DNA of 45,342 bases from contig NZ_AOIS01000037.1 in NCBI RefSeq assembly GCF_000337495.1, positions 69,928-115,269 on the forward strand, read 5' to 3'. How positions within the stretch are numbered: the first letter of the stretch is position 1; every line of letters begins with the position of its first letter. This document shows, piece after piece, positions 41,856-45,342 of the stretch. The notes beneath the pieces were generated by a model. It saw only the letters and a program-made list of their open reading frames with translations. It did no database searches and was not told the origin of the DNA. The position numbers and the translations under genes were made by a program. Source of the DNA: Haloterrigena salina JCM 13891. GTDB taxonomy: Archaea > Halobacteriota > Halobacteria > Halobacteriales > Natrialbaceae.

Positions 41856-43316
41856 ATGGCGAACAGACTGATATCGAACATCGTCTCCGATTTCGGTGGT
41901 CGCGTCGTCCACGTCGTATCGACCGGACTCCTGTTGCTCGTGCTCACGCGGATCCTCGGGCCGGAGTCGTACGGACTGCTCGCGTTCGCGCTCTCGGTCT
42001 TCTCCTTCTCTCGGTTCATCAGCGAATCGGGACTGCCGTGGGCCGCGGCGCGGTTCATCGCGGAGGACAGGGACGACGCCACCGAGCGCGCCGTCGCCGC
42101 GGTCGTCGAATCGTGGATCCTCGTCGCGATCGCGTCGCTTGCCGTGGCCGTCGCCCTGCTCGTCGGCGCCGACTTCCTCGCGGCGCTATTGAACGAAGCC
42201 GGCCTCGCCGGCCTGTTGTTCGTCGGCTCGGGCTACGTCCTGTTCTACACGCTCTACCGGTACAACCGGGCCATCCTACAGGGGTACGAAGCGATCGCCA
42301 CCACGGCGAAGCTACACGCGATAAAGGGCGGCATGACCCTGACGCTCGTGACGGCCGCCGTCCTGCTCCGACCGACGCCGACGGCGGCCGTCGTGGGCTA
42401 CGTGGTCGCCTACGCGCTCGCGACGCTGCTCGGCCACTGGATGGTCTGGCGCGTCAGCGACCTCGACCGGGAGAGCGTCGCCGGCGACGGCGAGGTTCGA
42501 ATGAACATCCTCCGGTACAACGTGCCCCTGAGCGTCACGCGGCTCTCCGCCGAGGTCGACGGCCACCTCGACACGATCCTCGTGGGCTTTCTCACGAATC
42601 CGACGCAGGTCGCGTTCTACACCATCGGCAAACAGATCAGCCAGTTCACGCGCGTCCCCGCGGCGTCGATCGGCTTCGCGCTCTCGCCCTCCTACGGGGC
42701 CGAGTCGTCGAAGGGGGAAACGGAGGCGGCCGCCTCGGTGTACGAGGAGAGCCTGCGGAAGACGCTGACGCTGTACGTGCCCGCCTGCATCGGTATCCTC
42801 GTCGTCGCCGACCCGGCCGTCGTGCTGATCTTCGGGGACGGCTACGCCGGCGGCATCCTCGTCGTCCAGATCCTCTCACTGTTCGTCTTCTTCGAGGCCC
42901 TCGAGAACATCTCCGGGCCCGCGCTGGACTACCTCGGACGAGCCCGATCGCGAGCGGTTCTCAAGGCGGTGACGTCGATCGGGAACGTCGCCCTGAACCT
43001 CGCCCTGATCCCGCTCTTCGGGGCCGCCGGGGCCGCGGTCGCGACCGTGATCACGTACGGCACTTACGCGATCTGTACGGTCGGGATCGTCTACACCGAA
43101 CTCCCCTTCGACTACCGAAAGGTGGCCCGCTGCTTCACGACGTCGCTGGGGATCAGCGTCGGAATGGCCGCCATCGTGCTGGCGTTCCTGCACGTCCTCT
43201 CGGGATACGTCGGCCTCATTGTCGCGATCGGCGCCAGCGCCGTCGTCTGGTTGGTCGCCTGCCAGGCCTTCGATCTCATTGACGTCGATCAAGTCGCGGA
43301 GCAACTCACGGGCTGA
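41856..43316 (+). CDS. Polysaccharide/oligosaccharide flippase (Wzx/MATE-like)
   Basis: A 486-residue membrane protein with about fourteen helices of the polysaccharide-transporter (MOP) superfamily. The start (LISNIVSDFGGRVVHVVSTG then VLTRILGPESYGLLAFALSV) is the standard N-terminus of such flippases. Internal symmetry is seen between the first and second six-helix halves. It is expected to flip lipid-linked oligosaccharide across the membrane for S-layer N-glycosylation or exopolysaccharide, like haloarchaeal AglR. Sequence alone cannot choose the glycan. It is convergent with the membrane protein at the right edge, 21 bases apart. Confidence 0.9.
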   Translation: MANRLISNIVSDFGGRVVHVVSTGLLLLVLTRILGPESYGLLAFALSVFSFSRFISESGLPWAAARFIAEDRDDATERAVAAVVESWILVAIASLAVAVALLVGADFLAALLNEAGLAGLLFVGSGYVLFYTLYRYNRAILQGYEAIATTAKLHAIKGGMTLTLVTAAVLLRPTPTAAVVGYVVAYALATLLGHWMVWRVSDLDRESVAGDGEVRMNILRYNVPLSVTRLSAEVDGHLDTILVGFLTNPTQVAFYTIGKQISQFTRVPAASIGFALSPSYGAESSKGETEAAASVYEESLRKTLTLYVPACIGILVVADPAVVLIFGDGYAGGILVVQILSLFVFFEALENISGPALDYLGRARSRAVLKAVTSIGNVALNLALIPLFGAAGAAVATVITYGTYAICTVGIVYTELPFDYRKVARCFTTSLGISVGMAAIVLAFLHVLSGYVGLIVAIGASAVVWLVACQAFDLIDVDQVAEQLTG

Positions 43317-43337
43317 CCGCGCGCCGCGCGGCATCGA

Positions 43338-45230
43338 TCAGCCGTAGAGCGCGACCTCGTTCGAGTCGTAGACGCGGTTTCGGTCCGCGAGCTCGCTCTC
43401 GTCGATCGACTCCTTCTCGACGTACTCGGAGAACTGCAACGGCCTGTCCGCGAGCTCGCCCTCCCTGATGAGGACAGCGTCGTAGCCGGCGAACAGGTCG
43501 CCCTCCCCGCCGGCGTCGACGACCGAACACGACGAGCCCTGTAGCTCCGTGAGATACCGACAGGAGAGCCTGTCAGCGCCGATCTCGCCGTCGTAGCCCG
43601 CGTCGATGGCCTCGAACGACTGGACCTCGTTGTCGGTGAGGTAGAAGGTGTAGAAGGGACGTTCGACGACCGGGTTGTCGGAGGCGGTGACTTCGTTGGA
43701 GACGGCGGTGAATCCGAGCCCCGACGTGAGCACGAGGAGCGCGAGGAACACCGCGACGCCGCCGCGGTCGAACAGTTCGTACAGTCCGAACCCGCCGAGC
43801 AACGCGACGAACATGATGCTGTAGTGACCGAATCGACTGACGTTGATGCCGGCCAAGGAGTCGAGCAGCAGCGTCGGTCCGGGAAACGCGAGCGGGATCA
43901 GCGCCACCGTCAGCAGCCCGAGGGAGGTGAACAGCGGCACGCGCCGCGACGAACGGAAGTCGACGCTCGACTCGGCCACGTCGGCCATCGCGTCGGCTTC
44001 GCCGTTCGTCGCGAGCCGCCGGTGCCAGAACAGGAAACCGACGAGGACCAGCAACAGCGCGAACGCGTAGGGGACGAAGTTCGCGACCTGCGCCCACGGC
44101 GCGGCGAGCACGTCGCCGGACTGGCCCGACCCCGACGCGGAGCCGAGGAAGCTCGAGACCATCGTGTCGACGAGTCGCTCGACGATGAACTCGGCGTTGT
44201 AGAGCCAGTAGGTGGCCGTGACCAGGACGCCGACCGAGAGCACGTAGTTGTCGGCAGCCCGGATCGGGCTGGCGATCGAGAACTCGAGGGCCGCGAACAG
44301 CAGGAGGATCGCGAGGACGAACGGGATCGACGCGGGGTGGTAGACGACGATCGCGGCGACGAGCAGGACCGTCAGGATCCGCATGTTCCCCGTCGGCCGA
44401 TCCACGAGCGCGAGCACGAGCGCGATAAAGAGGATCGAGGTGACGCTGCGCGGGATCGAATACATCCCGTAGAAGAGGTACAGCGGGAACGAGATTAACA
44501 CCAGACACGACAGCAGGCTGGCGGTCTCGTTGGGGTAGACGCGCCGGGCGAGGCCGTACATGAGCCCGACGGCGGCGGCGAAGACGCCCCCGGAGAGGAG
44601 GTACATCGTCGTGTGAACCGGGATCCAATCGCCGAACAGCTGCGTCGAGACGGCGGTGTAGACGTGCCAGAGCTGGAACGCCTCGTATTCCGGCAGCAGC
44701 GACGAGAGCTCCCCCGTCTCGAGGATCGACGTGGCCATCGCGATGTGGGTCATGAGGTCGCCGTGACCGACGAAGAAGTCGTAGTTCAGCGTGACGCTGA
44801 AGATGACGAGCGCGGCGAGGACCACCAGGTGGTAGAGGCCGATCGCATGGCGGCCTCGAGTCGGCCGCGAGGTCGTTATCAACAGGAAACACAGCAGGTA
44901 CGCGACGGCGATTCCCGCGTAGAACAGGAACGGTCGAACCTCGGTCGCACTGAGCAACACCACGAGCCCCGCGAGCAGCAGGTGGAACGTGACCGACCAG
45001 ACGCGCCAGTCGACCCGCGGGATCCGACGACCGGCCGTCGTCGATGAGTCCCGTTCGTCGCCGATCGCTCGGACCAGCGCCGGCGCGACGATCATGGGGA
45101 CAGCGAAGTACAGCCCCATAATCGCCAGGTTCGTCAGCCCGAGGACCAGCGGAACGACGACCCCGACGACGGCCATGAGCGGTAACGCGACCGTCGACAG
45201 CCCGTAGACGCGGTCGACGAGCCGTCTCAC
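43338..45230 (-). CDS. Large membrane protein, GT-C/glycosyltransferase-like (N-terminus may extend past the window)
   Basis: At least 630 residues with roughly twelve membrane helices and a soluble C-terminal domain of about 120 residues (after 510). The acidic loop GHGDLMTHIAMATSILETG, between early helices, is like the first extracellular loop of GT-C glycosyltransferases, where an Asp binds the lipid-linked donor. VYPNETASLLSCLVLISFPLYL and later helices keep this pattern. The start is uncertain. GTG 45230 is usable, but the frame stays open to the window edge and reads as a plausible Ser/Thr/Asp-rich N-terminal tail, so the true start may lie outside. It probably acts with the neighbouring flippase in surface-glycan assembly. 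Confidence 0.78.
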   Translation of the reverse strand: MRRLVDRVYGLSTVALPLMAVVGVVVPLVLGLTNLAIMGLYFAVPMIVAPALVRAIGDERDSSTTAGRRIPRVDWRVWSVTFHLLLAGLVVLLSATEVRPFLFYAGIAVAYLLCFLLITTSRPTRGRHAIGLYHLVVLAALVIFSVTLNYDFFVGHGDLMTHIAMATSILETGELSSLLPEYEAFQLWHVYTAVSTQLFGDWIPVHTTMYLLSGGVFAAAVGLMYGLARRVYPNETASLLSCLVLISFPLYLFYGMYSIPRSVTSILFIALVLALVDRPTGNMRILTVLLVAAIVVYHPASIPFVLAILLLFAALEFSIASPIRAADNYVLSVGVLVTATYWLYNAEFIVERLVDTMVSSFLGSASGSGQSGDVLAAPWAQVANFVPYAFALLLVLVGFLFWHRRLATNGEADAMADVAESSVDFRSSRRVPLFTSLGLLTVALIPLAFPGPTLLLDSLAGINVSRFGHYSIMFVALLGGFGLYELFDRGGVAVFLALLVLTSGLGFTAVSNEVTASDNPVVERPFYTFYLTDNEVQSFEAIDAGYDGEIGADRLSCRYLTELQGSSCSVVDAGGEGDLFAGYDAVLIREGELADRPLQFSEYVEKESIDESELADRNRVYDSNEVALYG

Positions 45231-45342
45231 GGCGCACCACCGACCTGCGTCGGTCTCGCGATCGGTCGCGAGGGGTTCGGTATCCGTACTCGAGCGACGG
45301 GCTCCGGTCTCGGTTCGGCTCCCGGTCGGGACCGACGGTCGG

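Overview
The window is 45 kb of a haloarchaeal chromosome, most like the Natrinema/Haloterrigena/Natronorubrum group. The reasons are very high GC, acidic proteins, strong third-position GC, many leaderless genes with a TTTAWA-type TATA box about 27 bases before the start codon, archaeal ether-lipid and ribosomal genes, and twin-Arg/lipobox secretion signals. Most of it is ordinary conserved chromosome. Accessory features lie in the intergenic regions and between about 31 and 45 kb.

Layout. 1-8.4 kb: the left edge cuts a ThiR-type HTH-ThiN thiamine regulator. Divergent from it is a lipid-precursor and translation block: mevalonate kinase, isopentenyl phosphate kinase, an SDR dehydrogenase, RNase J (behind a structured leader), geranylgeranyl diphosphate synthase, and glutamyl-tRNA synthetase behind a 700-base hairpin-rich spacer. 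8.5-16.8 kb: small zinc-ribbon and DUF456 proteins, a second SDR, a class V aminotransferase, a 315-base nested inverted-repeat element, tRNA acetyltransferase TmcA, a lipoprotein, a VOC protein, and a divergent pair of molybdopterin-domain and DGC-domain proteins. 16.9-18.5 kb: a structured RNA followed by the tight operon L7Ae-S28e-L24e-NDK. 18.7-25.2 kb: a winged-helix protein, superoxide dismutase, a divergent RNA ligase/ligase-partner pair, a 7TM-PAS histidine kinase, and an overlapping DUF5827/P-loop pair.

25.4-29.6 kb: a complete thiamine-type ABC transporter (binding protein, fused permease, ATPase). Its promoter carries a palindrome that could be an operator, perhaps for the ThiR at the left edge. 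Next come an MBL-fold hydrolase and a membrane-anchored winged-helix protein. 31.7-32.4 kb: tRNA-Glu(CTC), whose 3' end is repeated 97 bases downstream, as at an integrase attachment site, followed by about 500 bases without a gene.

32.4-45.3 kb: cell-surface genes, namely a LEA/WHy-like protein, a secreted GH5-like protein lacking the canonical acid/base glutamate, a Cache-HAMP histidine kinase with a repeat expansion inside its ATP-binding domain, a DUF1616 membrane protein, haloarchaeal hypotheticals, a GNAT enzyme, a polysaccharide flippase and a large GT-C-like membrane protein. The last two suggest a glycan or S-layer glycosylation locus continuing to the right.

The best candidates for undescribed biology are the two structured RNAs before rpl7ae and rnj, the in-frame repeat insertions shared by gltX and the second kinase, the nested palindromic elements, and the active-site-altered GH5 protein. 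No CRISPR array, prophage module or intact transposase gene was seen.
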